Origin: Gautieria morchelliformis
Lineage: Eukaryota; Basidiomycota; Agaricomycetes; Gomphales; Gomphaceae
Reading direction: 5' to 3'
Length of the DNA: 64,000 nt
Assembly: GCA_015179125.1 (NCBI GenBank)
Contig: WHVA01000476.1
Span: forward strand, 22,964-86,963
Position 1 is the stretch's first letter; every line of letters starts with the position of its first letter. A program made the position numbers and the translations under genes. This document shows, in pieces, positions 11,491-23,601 of this stretch. A model generated the notes under the pieces. It was not told where the DNA came from. It searched no databases and saw only the letters and a list, made by a program, of their open reading frames with translations.

Positions 11491-13200
11491 CAGTTTCCAT
11501 GACTATAGGCCAGCTGAGAACCCAATGCGACAGGATCAGAGCCAAAGTGAAACCTCCTTGAGGTAATTGAAGGACTTTCGGCATTCTTCAGTAAATGCCC
11601 ACAGGGTGCCGTTATGAGTGAGCTGAGTAAGGGGAACCATGATGTTGGAATAATTGTAAATGAAGCGGCAGGAAAAACTGGCGAAGTGGAGGAAGGACTG
11701 TATGTCTTTTACCTTCTGAGGTTTGGGCCAATTGCAGATGGTCTGGACTTTGTCTTTGGCCATGATAAAGCTTTCGGTCATGAGGATATAACCAAGCAAC
11801 TCAATGGAATCCAGATGCCACTTGCATTTATCGGCTTTGGCATAGAGACCGTGTTTCCGAAGACACCGCAAAACTTCATGTATATGTAGTTCCCTGTGTT
11901 TGACCGGGTCGTCGGAGTAGATGAGTATGTTGTTGAGGTGCATGACAACGCATACATCAAGCATATGTCCAAATATGTCATTCATGAAATGTTGAAAAAC
12001 CGCGGGACCATTGGTTAAGCCGAATGGCATGACTTGCCATTCAATAGAGTTGTACCAGGTCCGGAAAGCTGTTCTCCACTAGTCACCTTTGGTGACTTGG
12101 ACAAGGTGGAATGCATGCCAAGGTCAATTTTGGTATAAATCCAAGCCTTTTGGGGTGCATCCAACAACTCAGTAATCAATGGGAGTAGATAGCTGTCTTT
12201 TTTTCGTAATCTTATTGAGTGCTCAGAAATCCACTCAGAGCCGAAGTTCGCCGCTCTTCTTTTTGACAAAGAGAATTGCGGCTCTGTGGGAGGACCGAGT
12301 GGGCTGAATGTAACCCAGATTCAAGTGCTCATCAATGAATGCTTGGAGTGTGGCAAGCTCCAAGGTAGACAGCAGCAAGTATAATGGAGGTTGAGGAGGA
12401 GTAGCACCATCCTCGAGCACAATCTTGAGACCATAGGGTTGGTGGGGAGCTGAGGTGTCACCTTTTGACTTGCTAAAGACATCTGCGAAGTCATGGTACT
12501 CAGTCAGGACATCCTTGAGATCCACCAGTTCTGATTGCACAGAGGCCAAATGGGCCGAGGCCTTGGATTTGGGTTGTGCCATATTTAGCTGGAAACATCA
12601 GGAACCCCTTAGTTTGCAGGCATGGTGAAATGCTGCCCCATTCAGGAGAGCCACCTGAGGGGCTTCTGAACTCAGAGTTGGCTCAGTCTTGGCCATTCAG
12701 GCACCAGCAGTGCAGGTGCCAGCCACAGCTGGCAGAGGTTCCACAGTACTGCCTGAGAGGGTAGTTCAGAACATAATACTGCACCCAGTACCCAATCAAT
12801 AAACTGATTGTTATGGGTGAGCCAGTTGTGTCTGAGAACTACCGAAACAGACAACTCAAGGGGGGTTACATAAAAGTCTATGGAATGGGTGTGACCATCA
12901 GGGAAACAGATAGGTAGCTCTACAGCTTCAGTAATTACTGAATTTGTACTACCATCACATAATCAGAGCGGGATCAGGTCTACCGAACGGGTTTTAAGAA
13001 CATGTTTACGTACAAAAACTGATTTGATAAAACAATGAGTAGAACTGGAATTTACTAGAGCTTTAAACTTTTGGTTCAGGACAAGAGATGAGGACAAACT
13101 AACTACAAGAGAATTCAGAGAACAGAGAGCAGAAGCATTGATTCTTACCTCCATTAATGCACAAGCCGAGTCAACGTGACCCTTGGTATGTGCAGAGGCT
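11491..13200 (-). pseudogene. Ty3/gypsy family 1 protease-reverse transcriptase (dead)
   Basis: Read on the minus strand: a retropepsin region at 12,963-13,154 (VNSSSTHCF where family members have a D-S/T-G site), a further block at 12,672-12,854 (LRHNWLTHNN), the RT N-terminus at 12,235-12,582 (ILFVKKKSGELRL), RT middle at 12,015-12,269 (LPLITELLDAP, YTKIDL) and RT palm at 11,536-12,030 (MPFGLTNGPAVFQHFM). The catalytic box normally YxDD reads HLNN at about 11,929-11,940, and the blocks are frameshifted against each other. RNase H and integrase are missing because the copy stops at 11,490. Confidence 0.85.
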
Positions 13201-13205
13201 GGAGG

Positions 13206-14300
13206 TGTTAAGGTTGTGTATCGTACTGTAGTTTGGCTTTACCAAGGCCAAACTTGAGTCACGGGTCAGAGGGCTTGGCTTCAACCTCGTGGGTTGTGCC
13301 CACTCAGTGTTCCGCCCTAATTTCAGGAGCGGTCTCAGCTATAAGCTGAGAAGCGGGTTTTGATATCAAGCAGAGAGATCTTAAGGGCGCGTTCGGTAAC
13401 CAGACCACGAAAATGGATTTTGGTCATCTCTCACCAAAAAGTGAAGAAACCACGATTTCGCAATCTTGCGAAATCTTTTTCGATTTTGGGGCGTTCGGCA
13501 CACGAAATCTCAATCTAAAAAGATTTTGACCACGTGTGATCTCCCTATACTTTTGAGATACAGCTCAAAGCTGTATCTCAAATGATATTCTCGACTCTAT
13601 GCCTTGCCGTCTTCTTTCCGTGCTCTTGGCTGTTGTCTTGGCAACCGCATGACTGCTGTCCCGTGCATACAACATGTCACATCTGGGAGCCAGCTATTAC
13701 AGCTGGTTGAGATTTCTTGTAGATCAATGTATTTAAATTATACACATGTAGAAGTAATATTTATCTATTAATCTGGCTGCAGTAATGGGGTAACAAGCAG
13801 AGATACTGGGCAAGTTATCTTGAGGTGTGACTGACTAGGGTTAGGGTGAGTGTTATTGACACCTTTTGCCCAGACCAGGCACACTTAGTCATAGCGGAAG
13901 TTACAATTTTGAGATTGCAGAAAATCACAGAGCATTCGGCCCGATTCGATACTGATTTCACGCAAAAAAAGATCAGGTAATGTCTGGGTTGCAGATTTTG
14001 TAACTTCTCCAGATCAGATTTTCGTGGTCTGGTTACTGAACGCGCCCTAAATATGAGAAGCTAATTCAATATCTGAACTGGGGAACTACGATACATGGAC
14101 TGGAGGTCTATATAGTAAAGTAGCGTGCAGGGTCGCACAGAGACAAGGGTCAGACAAATGGGGAACTAATTAGAAAAGGGAATCAGGGGTGATGGAAGGT
14201 GTGAAAGGGAAACCCGAAGGAAAGCCGAGTAGAACCCGAGGTTCCCAAATGAGAACCGAAGTCAAGGCTTCAGGTCTGGATTCGGGAATGGATCATAATA
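13206..14300 (-). mobile_element. Solo LTR of family 1 (LTR1-B), split by a MITE
   Basis: Forward ends are TGTTAAGG and TCATAATA (the final CA is decayed). The target duplication GGAGG is present at 13,201-13,205 and 14,301-14,305. The same LTR occurs at 15,710-17,813. It was inserted between the gag zinc-finger region and the protease of the family 1 element. Without the nested MITE it is about 429 bp. It carries a small hairpin (ttggccttggtaaagccaa). Confidence 0.85.
13385..14047. mobile_element. Tourist/PIF-Harbinger-like MITE, 663 bp
   Basis: Terminal inverted repeats: left gggcgcgttcggtaaccag, right its near-perfect complement (ctggttactgaacgcgccc), extending about 30 bp. A 3-bp TAA duplication flanks it (13,382-13,384 and 14,048-14,050). 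The TIR start and TWA duplication are those of PIF/Harbinger Tourist-type elements. It has no coding capacity, and it lies inside LTR1-B, dating it after that insertion. Confidence 0.9.
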
Positions 14301-14305
14301 GGAGG

Positions 14306-15630
14306 GCCGCTGACCATGTTTTTGTACCCGAAGCCAAGGAATCAGCTTTATCTTCAGACATCTTCCCATCAGAAGCCACAGCTGCCCAAGCTGATGTGGC
14401 TTTCAGACATTCCTTCGCATGGTGGCCACTCTGCACACATACTAGAAAGAAGTTGTTGTCCATGCGACATTGGCATTCTGTGGGCATGAGTTTGCCATCC
14501 TTACTGAGTTTGTCCAGTTCAGGTTTTTTCTGACCCTCGTAACTGACTATTCCCTTTCAGTTTATCTTTGCCTTTGCCTTGGTTGTTACTGGCATTGGCA
14601 TTGGAATTGCCAGAACTCTGATCCTGACATTAGTCATTGTTCTGGGAGCCTCGGTTTTGGTTGGAGGACTTGTCATTCTTGGCCTCAGGTTTGGGAGAAG
14701 AATGGGTCTCACAAGATATTTTGCCATGGCATTCCCCATACCTCTGGTCAATTTTCTGAACGAGATCACAGAGGTCATCAAGGGTTCAGGGCTTGTCGAA
14801 ATGCACCATCTTGTCTTTGATTCGCTTCAGCAAAGCCAAGTAGGCTTGGAAATGCAAAGCCAGATCATTATACTGGAGGATGGATGCAAGTCTGTAGAAT
14901 TCAACGAAAAACGGAGTTGTCTTGTGGTTATCCTTCATGACCAGACTATCGAGCTCAATTTCAGCATCAGCAACCTGATCATAGGGCCAAAGTTCAAATA
15001 GAGCTCTTCCATGAATGCCATATAATCCAAAGCCCATACAGGTTCATTGGAAGGGTCATCTGCAAGGCAGGGCTCAAAGTAATCTAGAGCTGTTCCCTTG
15101 AGGAAGGATAAAATGTAGTTCACTTTCATAGAATCATCTCGGAAAGCTTGGGGTTTGGCACAGAAATTCAACATGCATTGGAGAAGAAATCCTTGGAGTT
15201 TCTTCTGGTCTGAGCCATCAAACTGGTCAGGTTCCCAGAGTTTAGCCTTCAAGTTATCTTGACCTCCACCCCTGACTCCATTGTCAGCATGCTTTTCCAA
15301 AGTGGCAAGCATTCAGTGCCCAACCTGTTCCTCACTGTTTGCCTCTGCATTTGGGTTGGGGTTAGGTCTCAGGTCCACTGCATTGGACTCAGAATTATGC
15401 TCAGAACCAAAATCATCACCACCTCCACCACCCTCGCCAGGATCACTAGGTTCCAGGGGCCCAGTGCGTGGCTCATTGGGAACCTCGCTGATGCACCCTC
15501 AGCCAGCACCGATAACTCGGCGCTGGGGTACAGGTTGTACTGATGGGGGGTTGGACTACCAGTGATGGAACAGGGGGTTTTCTGGGATGCCCGAAGCACC
15601 TTGTGCACACTGAGCTTCAATTGTTGGCAT
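14306..15630 (-). pseudogene. Ty3/gypsy family 1 gag (frameshifted)
   Basis: Minus-strand gag starting near the ATG at 15,630. The main block at 14,935-15,312 has YILSFLKGTALDYFEP and WALDYMAFMEELYLNFGP. It continues in another frame at 14,786-15,037 (MKDNHKTTPFFVEFYRLASI). A degraded CCHC knuckle lies at 14,293-14,487 (CVQSGHHAKEC). A plus-strand relative is at 18,857-19,309 and 26,820-27,240. Stops and frameshifts make it non-functional. Confidence 0.8.
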
Positions 15631-16147
15631 TACGCTGCTGCCTTCGGCACAGGTGTATGAATAGGTGATTGGCATTCTGAACAACTGAGTGTAGTGAGTT
15701 CAGATATACTGTTAAGACTATAAGTCATACTGAGACTCAGCTCTAAAAGAGAGCTGAGCCCAGTTTTGGAACAGAGGGCTTGCCTTCAACTTCGTAGGTT
15801 CCACCCACTCAGTGTTCCACCCTAATTTCAGGAACAGGGTTTGGCCTTAAGCCGAGGATCAAAATCGATATCAGACAGGAGAGTTTAGTGTATGAGGAGC
15901 TAAGTCAATATCTGAACTGAGGAACTAGCATACAAGATTGGGGGGTGTATATAGTAAACCAGGATGCAGGGTCAGGGACATTGATGACCAGAACTAGAGG
16001 ACAAGGGGAATGAAGGGACGAACATATGGGGAACTAACTCAGGAGGGGAATCAGGGGTGATGGTAAGGTATGAAGGGAAACTGAGGAAAGCTGAGTGAAC
16101 CTGAGGGTTCCTGAGCGAGTACTGAAGCCAAGGCTTCAGGACCAGAC

Positions 16148-17789
16148 TGTCATGACCCGTCTATTTCCCTTGCCTCGCTGTCTCTACTTTCCCCCTCATC
16201 GCTCCTCCTGCAGGTTCGCCTGAGTTCGCCCTCCCCTTCCACCACACCTCCTCAATATTCGCTCTATTCACGCTTTGCCCCATTCGCCGAATGGCCATTT
16301 GCTGCTCGCATCATTCGCCAGCAGGTACACCATCAAACATGATCGACATCCTCTACCCCGTGTGATGGTTCATCACTGGCCCCATCATCTTCCCGATACA
16401 ACCCCTTTAGGTGTTCGTATGGCTGGAATGCATTCGCAGGACGTCCTACCTGTAGATCATGTGGGATCAACCCAGCAGACGAAGAGTCCATGCAGGGTAG
16501 TGTGTATGCAGGTCCCAAGGCGTGTTTTCGTACCTAAGTATCTTCGTCCCCTTTCCTCCCTGTCGTTTCATGTTCGCACTCCTCCTTCATTCTATTGTAT
16601 CTGTGTTTCATCTACTTGTATCATGACTGCGCACCCCTATCCAACCCTGACTCCAGATGGCCTCTTTCCTATTCGCTGATATTGTGAAAGACTAAGAGTA
16701 GTTGATGATAGGTTGAATAGTGAGTTGGATTCAGACTTCTACTCGGAGTCGAATCGAGTGGAATTGTAGAGACGAAGATATAGAGAAAACACAATGTGTG
16801 TATCCTCTCCAGCAATAACTACACAATATTGTGGGTTGTGAAATACCAAGATGGTTCGAAGTGAGTTCTGATTGACTGGGGAATTTGGATATACAAGCTG
16901 AAGTATTTATCTAGCTACGGGGTGCGCTGCGGTGTGAAGAGTGGAGGAGGGATGTGTGGTTTGACTCAAATGTCTGGACTCAGTGGTACGGTGGTCCGGA
17001 GGCAGCAGTAACTAAGAGGCTAGTCTATCAAATGGGGGGGAGTGTAGGTAGTCATATGTATCAGAAACATGGATTGTGGTTAGAAGGAAAGGAAGGAATG
17101 TGGAAGATATGCAAACAAGCGGCTCAGCCTCTAGCTCCTCCGTGGATCAGTGTGCCTTGGGCTCGGGCTTCGTCTTGGGTTGGAGTGGACCCGCAGGTAC
17201 TGGGTCAGGGTTGAGTCGGCAGGGCAATGGAGATGTCAGGGTGTGTCGTGCAGACGTGTGTGGGCTCGGATAGATGGGGGTGATGTGGGTGGAGGTGTGT
17301 GTGTAATGTGGAGTAGCGTATATGCGGTGGTTGGACGTGTTGTAATGGCAGTGATGGGCTTACTGATATTTTATGACAGATATCATACGAGCATTCGATA
17401 TAAGTAGTTTCCATTCGCATGTATATTCCCCAGTTCAATTATCATATGTCTATCTGGTGAGTTTTCATACTTTACCTTAGTTACCTTAGCCTTCGTATTA
17501 TTATCTGCGCTGTCGGTGAAGGGCTCCAAAGGAGCACCTTCGCCGGCAAAAGGATTGTTGCTACTTAAACAACCTTTCTGTGACACCTTGCACATTACAT
17601 CGTGAAGTGTTACGGGCTACTTCGCTATGACTGTAGATAGGGCGAGCTCCATTCGTGCAGCCCTCTTACCTTTTGAACATTTATTGGTTCACCTTATTTG
17701 CCGAATGGCACACTTCTTTGCACAAGCTATTCAGGTATTCGCTGTGTTCACTAATACACGTTATTAACGCCTCAGAACCAATCTTGACA
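16148..17789 (+). mobile_element. LTR2-A, solo LTR nested in LTR1-A
   Basis: Begins TGTCATGACCC and ends ATCTTGACA. Flanking 5 bp are CAGAC and TAGAC (one difference). On either side LTR1 sequence resumes exactly. It is itself split by another LTR at 16,683-17,378. Relatives are at 25,242-26,816, 42,773-43,801 and 47,636-48,623. Confidence 0.8.
16683..17378 (+). mobile_element. Solo LTR (family 4) nested in LTR2-A
   Basis: 696 bp, begins TGTGAAAGAC and ends TTTTATGACA, with a perfect 5-bp duplication GATAT at 16,678-16,682 and 17,379-17,383. LTR2 sequence is continuous once it is removed. This is the innermost level of a three-deep nest. Confidence 0.88.
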
Positions 17790-17813
17790 TAGACTTGAGA
17801 ATGGATCGTAACA

Positions 17814-18388
17814 CAGTCTTTCTTCATAACCTTATTGAGTGCTTGGAAATCCACACAGAGCCAAAGTTCACCACTCTTCTTTTTGACAAAGAGGATCGGG
17901 ACTTCATGGAGGACCGAGTGGGCCAAATGTAACAAGTGCTCATCAATGAATGCTTGGAGCATGGCTAACTCCAAGGCAGAGCGCAATTATAATAGAGGTT
18001 GAGAAGGAGTGGCACTATCCTTGAGCATGATCTTGAGATCATCGGGTCAGTGAGGAGCCAAGGCATCAGCTTTAGACTTGCTGAAAACATCCGCGAAGTC
18101 ATGGTACACTGCATCAGGATGTCCTTGAGATCCACTGGTTTGGATTGCACAGAGGCTGAACAGGCTGAGGCCTCGGATTTGGGTTGTGCCAGGTTTAGCT
18201 GGAAACATCAGGAACCCTCTAGTTTGCAGGCATGGTAAAACCCTGCCGCATTCAGAAGGGCCACCTGAGGGGCTTTTGAGCTCGGAGTTGGCTCAGTCTT
18301 GGCTGTAGAGGTGCTAGTCACAGCCGGCAGAGGTTCCACAGGACTGCCCAGGAGGGTAGTTTGGAATGTAATACTGCCCAGTACTGCC
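17814..18388 (-). pseudogene. Ty3/gypsy family 1 RT N-terminal fragment (second copy)
   Basis: Minus-strand frames at 17,681-17,986 and 17,965-18,150 carry ILFVKKKSGELWL and VDFQALNKV, the RT N-terminal block, similar to 12,235-12,582. It ends abruptly at LTR1-A on one side and at an LTR3 remnant on the other. Confidence 0.75.
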
Positions 18389-18856
18389 TGTTGTTCTTGA
18401 CTCTACCCTGTACCCCCCTTGTAGTTCTTTGTTCCTGATTAGTTACTTACCCCATATGTCTTATCCGACTTCCGCTTTCAGTAGAACATGCTTAGTAGTT
18501 CAACACTACATGTTGCTTCAGCTCTTTGTTTAAAACCCACTCATGTATGCACTTCATTCTGCAATCAGATAATTGACTTCGATATGTGATTCCCTTCACA
18601 CTGTCTCCTGTTCTTAGCACAGCGAGCTTGCAAGACCTCTGTCTCTCTGCTCTCCAACCTTTCTGTCTTCCGACTTCTGACCTCTGATCTCTGACCTTCG
18701 ACTTTGCTCGATTCTTGAACCCTTCTCTACCTCCGCTTCTTCTGACTTCCAATCTCTGTTCTGAAATACTTGGGACAATAGTTCATTGGGGTGCAACACA
18801 CAAGTTGAAGCCTCTGTCCTTTTAAATTCAAACTCCAGGATTCCCAATACATAACA
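18389..18856 (-). mobile_element. LTR3 copy, diverged
   Basis: Reverse-complement relative of the LTR at 50,238-50,895; starts TGTTGTTCTTGACTC and ends ATACATAACA (forward). It is shorter (about 468 bp) and diverged, and no target duplication could be seen. Confidence 0.6.
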
Positions 18857-19309
18857 TGCACATTGAATTTCCATGCCAAACCCCAAGCTTTCCAAGATGG
18901 TTCTATGAAAGTGAACTATATTTTATCCTTCCTAAAGGGAACAGCTCTAGCTTACTTCGAGCCCTACCTTGCAGATGACCATGCCGACGAACCCATTTGG
19001 GCTTTGGATTACATGGCATTCACAGAAGAGCTCTATTTGAACTTCGGCCCCTACAATCAAGTTGCTGAGGCCAAAATGAGCTTGAGAATCTGGTCATGAA
19101 GGATAACCACAAGGCAACTTGGTTTTTGTCGATTTTTACAGGCTTGCATCCATTCTCCAGTATAATGATTTGGCTTTGCCAAAGTGAATCAAAGAGTAGA
19201 TGGTGTATTTCAACAAACCCCAAACCCTTGACCACGTCCCAGATCTCGTTCAGAGAATTGACCAGAGGTATTGGGAATGTTGCAGTGAAGTCTCTTGCGA
19301 GACCCATTC
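18857..19309 (+). pseudogene. Ty3/gypsy family 1 gag, plus strand, first part
   Basis: Plus-strand frame with NYILSFLKGTALAYFEP and WALDYMAFTEELYLNFGP, homologous to 14,786-15,312. The same gag resumes at 26,820 after a 7.5-kb compound insertion; the CATTC duplication marks the cut. Confidence 0.8.
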
Positions 19310-19725
19310 TATAAGGGCAACCTAGGCAGACCCTCTACACTCTACACTCAAGCGGCGAACTGGCGAAGGGGGATCCAAAGAGAAAACTCTAAGGAACCCC
19401 TTCGCCACCTAACTATAACTATATGTAAACTCGGGCATGCTATCCCGATCACCAAATGCCTGAGTTACATAAGCAATCATGCCAGTGATAACAGGGCTGG
19501 ACAGATAAGGGAGGAATGATGTTGGAAGGGGCTGGAACAGGAAGGGAAATAAATGGAACACAAGACAGAAGGATGCCGAAGGCTAGGAGAAGCTCAGGGG
19601 CCACCAACAACACGCTGCAATAATGCACAATGTGATAATGCATGCATGCGATAATGCACAATGCAATAATGCATGCGATAATGTGCAATGCGATAAAGCA
19701 GTGTGTGATTGGTGTTCCCCTGACA
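19310..19725 (-). repeat. 3' LTR of element X
   Basis: Forward ends TATAAGGGCAACC and CCCCTGACA. Contains a variable short-repeat region (ataatgcacaatg / ataatgcatg units, about 19,618-19,695) that is much shorter in the 5' LTR. Confidence 0.85.
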
Positions 19726-19739
19726 TCACCCCCCCCTCT
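19726..19739 (-). promoter_or_regulatory. Polypurine tract of element X
   Basis: Minus-strand agaggggggggtga directly before the 3' LTR, the expected primer for plus-strand DNA synthesis. Confidence 0.75.
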
Positions 19740-21454
19740 AGAATACGGCAACCCGAGGCATGAAGTCCCACTGGTGGAACAGGGATGCAATTCTGAAAGA
19801 TGACAGCCTCCAAGGAGTGAATGCGCCTGGATGTGAACGGTAGAAGTCAGCAATGAGGTCAGGAGCTTGGACATCGCCCTCATTTTCCCAAGAATTCTCT
19901 TCATAGCCATACCCCTTCCACTTGATGAGGAACTGGAGGCAATTTGCTCGCATGCGACTGTCTAACACCTGTTCGACTTCAAAGTGCTCATCACCCTCTC
20001 GAAGGATGGGTGGAGGTGGTGGGGATGGTTGCCGACCCAGGATTGGATCGGATGGAGCAGGAGTGAGCTTAATAACGGGGAAAACGGGGTGGAGGCGACT
20101 CAGAGACCTCGGGAGGCGGAGACGGTAGGCTTGTGACCCAACTTGGTGTTCGACAATGTAGGGGCCAAGTCGCTGATGAGCTAGCTTTTTCAAAGGATGG
20201 GTGGTGTGTATATCACTTGCATCGAGGTAAACATTGTCACCCAGCAAAAATGTAGGTGCTGGCTCACGTCGGCAATTATAGTATGTCACCATGTCCTCCT
20301 TTGACTTTGCCAGTGCTGACTTCGCTTCTGACAGTGACTCCTCCATACATTCCTTGAATTCATTGACAGACTCAAGGTTCTATGGGGGTTGATGCGGTTC
20401 GAAGCCCATTCGTGGGTGCCGCCCAGTGTCCAGCATGAAAGGCGATTGATGAGTGGAAGCATACACATGGTTGTTGTACTGGAACTCAGCCATGGGCAAG
20501 AGGTCGTCCCAGTCGTCTTGTTGCTCATTGACAAAGAGTCGAAGGTACTGCTCTAGCTCTTGATTGAGTCGCTCTATCTGCCCATCAGTCTGTGGGTGGT
20601 ACGCTGTGGAGGCTGCGATGCGAATTCCCAGCAGGTGATAAAGCTCGCAAGTGAATTCACGCACAAACTGGACCCCACGATCTGACACCACTGTTCGCGG
20701 CAGGCCATGCAGCTTCCAGACATGGTGTAGGAAAAGTTGCGCTGCTCCAGCTGCAGTGATCGTGGTGTTGGTGGGGATGAAGTGTGCCCGCTTGGAGATG
20801 GAATCCACTACATTCATCACAGCATCATAGCCATGTGCATCAGGCAGTTCCACAACAAAGTCAACACTGATTGTGTCCCAGCGCGCTTCAGGGACAGGGA
20901 GTGGATGGAGTTCACCAAGGGGTGGCTGCCTTCGTGCCTTTGTTCGCAGGAACAAATCGCACAGGAGTACTCACCAATGTACCGCAACATGTGGGACCAT
21001 CAGTAATTTCGTGAGACAAGTTCAAGGGTTTTCCATTGCCCAGGATGACCAGCGACCCGCGAATCGTGGTGCTGGGTGACAATTCGTCACCTGAGGTCCT
21101 GGACATCTGGAACGTAAACTTTACCTTGGAATGTGAGCAACCCATCCATCTCAGCCCACTCTGCAGACACCAGCGATTTCCCACCAGACTCTCACAGCTT
21201 CTTTACCGCCCCTGCAACCTCATCCTCCAGTGACCCATCTCCAAATGCCTTCTTCATGTCGCAAATCATCCCACGTTCTTCCCCACCAGGGTGAGCCCCT
21301 CCAGGGCGCAAACAATGAACAGCTCTGGGAATAGAAGCATCAAATTGCTGTTGTCACCTGATCCTGACCCATGGTCTGAGCGCTGCGACAGTGCATCTGA
21401 CTTGCTCATCGTGACACCAGGCTGATGGTGAAGCTCGAAATCAAAACGCGACAA
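19740..21454 (-). pseudogene. Element X RNase H tail, integrase and chromodomain
   Basis: Minus strand. Block 21,266-21,454 has RFDFELHHQPG, the RNase H/connection end. The integrase core at 20,380-20,955 shows ISVDFVVELP, VVSDRGVQFV and HPQTDGQIERLNQ, so the D,D,E residues are kept. The segment at 19,738-20,346 holds the C-terminal region (LGPYIVEHQVGSQAYRL) and a chromodomain (FEVEQVLDSR, FLIKWKGYGYEENSWE), which in this group targets integration to chromatin marks. Frames change between blocks, so it is likely inactive, although each domain is well preserved. Confidence 0.87.
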
Positions 21455-21557
21455 GTAGAGGGACCATCTAGCCTGCCTGCGATTAAGCTTCTTTGCAGTA
21501 CGAAAATACTCCAGGTTCTTGTGGTCTGTCCAGATCTCAATGCGATGCTTAGTGACT

Positions 21558-23601
21558 TCAAGGAAATGTTAGGGTGCGAATAATCGCCAGCATCTCCTTG
21601 TCATGAATCTCATAATTTCGCTCCACAGGAGTGAGACTCTTGGAGTAAAACGCAATGGGATGCCATTTGTCATCATCTGGAGATAGCTGGGACAGGACTG
21701 CACCAGTGGCAACATCTGAACTGTCAGCCTCCACCCGGTATGGGTGATTGTCATCTGCAAAGTGCAGGATTGGCATTGATGTGAATTGCACTTTAGCCCA
21801 TCAAATGCCTGCTGTTCGCAATCACCCCACAACCATTGTACGTCCTTCTTGGTGAGCTCGAACAGGGGTCGCGCATGATGTGAGAAGCCCTCGACGAACC
21901 GGCGATAAAGTTGGCAAATCCCAGGAAGGCCTCCGCCTCCTTGTGATTTGCCGGGGTTGGCCAGTCCATGACACCTGCAACCTTGACGGGGTCCATCTCC
22001 ACCTTGCCATGTGGCACAATGAGCCCAAGGTAATCAATCTTCGTTTGCTCAAATTTGCATTTCTCGGGGCAAAGATAGAGCTTGTGCTGCTGTAGGCACT
22101 CAAGGACTATTCGCAGAAGTCGGCAATGCCCCTCAAGGGTGTCGGTGAAGATCAGGATGTCGTCCAGGTACACACACACATGCCCTTCCATGATGAGGTC
22201 TTTGAAGATGTCATTCATCATGGTCGGGAACGTTGCAGGGCTGTTTGTGAGTCCAAAGAACATGACAAGGAGAGGCCGCAATTAGTGCGGAATGCAGCCT
22301 TCCACTCATCGCCATCCTTTATCCGCACATTATTAAAGCCCCATCGCACATCTAGCTGGGTGAAGTATTTCGCTCCACGAAGCTGCGCAATGAGCTCAGA
22401 AATGATGGGAAGGGGATAGCAGTTCTTCACTGTCATGGCATTGAGCACACGATAATCCTGGACCAGTCGCAGCGACCCATCCTTCTTCTTGATAAAGAAC
22501 ACTGGGCTGGCCATAGGTGATTTCAAGGGGTGAATGTGGCCAGTGCGCAGGTTCTCCTGCAGGAATTCATCCAGCTGTGACTGTTCACTGGGGGAAAGTG
22601 GGTAAACCTTGCATGTAGATGGCTTGGCTCCTGGCTTGAGCTCAATCGCATGGTCCCCATTCAGGAAGTGAATCAAAGGACTCTTTAGCGAAGACATCCT
22701 CGAAGTCACGGAGGTACGGAGGGATGAGTTTGTTTTCCACTGGGGGTACACTGTGAAGGGCCTTCTCAGCTAGCTGCTGTGAAGTGATTGTGGTGGCTGC
22801 GATAATGGGTACAGGTATATTGGGCGCGGACACAGTTGCAAACAGGCAGTTGCCTGGCTCCAGAAGGGGCTCAACATCACCTGGCTGATCTCCTTCTGTG
22901 TCACCCTCTTCCTCTTCCACCATCTGAGGCAGGGGCCCCATGCGGCATGCATGTATCCTTGCCTCCTCCCTCCGCTCTTCCTGCAATGTCACTCTGCAGG
23001 TGTGGCACTGCGCAGGGCATCTAATCAGTGTCACCTCCTGTGTTCCCCAGTTAACCTCCAGGTTGTGCTCCCGGAGCCATGGATAGCCAAGGATCATCTT
23101 GTGCTTCCCAAGGTTTGTAATGGTGAAGACAGCACGTTCAGAGTGGTCGCAGAATCGCAGGATGACATCAACAACATTGTGAATTGCTCCACCCTCATTG
23201 GGAGTGCCATCAACATTGTACACAGGGGCAGGGCATGTGAGCGATCGCATGGTTAACTTCTCAGCGGCAACAAATCTGCTGTCGATGAACAACCCAGTCG
23301 CACCGCTGTCAAGGAGCGCAGTCACTCCTTTGACTTCAGCAGTGTCTGTTGTCTGGATCTCTACCTTGAGGTTCAGCAAATTTGGAGAGGGTATGGATGC
23401 AACCACGAAGTGCCTGGGAAGGGCTCGCTCCCAACGCTTCAATCGTGGTGAAGGTCCTTTTGGAATGTTGGCGGTTGATGTGTCTTTATCGCTTGCTGTG
23501 TGTGACCCAGTTTCTGACATACAGATTGTATCTTCAGTATCTGGGGATATTGACAGAGCAGCAAAGCGATTGGACAGGGGCAGCGAGGGCACATCTCTCA
23601 C
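21558..23601 (-). pseudogene. Element X protease, reverse transcriptase and RNase H
   Basis: Minus strand. Protease in 22,642-23,601 has the active site LLDSGATGLFID and ILGYPWLREHN. RT in 22,218-22,751 has [13 protein letters not shown] and YFTQLDVR; the palm block 21,793-22,281 has [10 protein letters not shown] and an intact YLDD at 22,159-22,170. RNase H in 21,558-21,791 has VEADSSDVATGAVLSQ and ERNYEIHDKEML. A frameshift near 22,250-22,290 and others between the blocks break the polyprotein. Confidence 0.87.

Larger units (their letters stand above)
15710..17813 (-). mobile_element. LTR1-A, 5' LTR of the family 1 element, doubly interrupted
   Basis: Ends are TGTTAAGACT at 15,710 and GGATCGTAACA at 17,813 (forward). 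It matches LTR1-B on both sides of a nested LTR2 insertion at 16,148-17,789. It lies directly 5' of the minus-strand gag. No clean target duplication is seen at its outer edge. Confidence 0.75.

Noticed and set aside
13834-13848. Telomere-like ctagggttagggt motif inside the MITE
   Set aside because: Only about two units; chance or an element-internal motif, not a telomeric tract.
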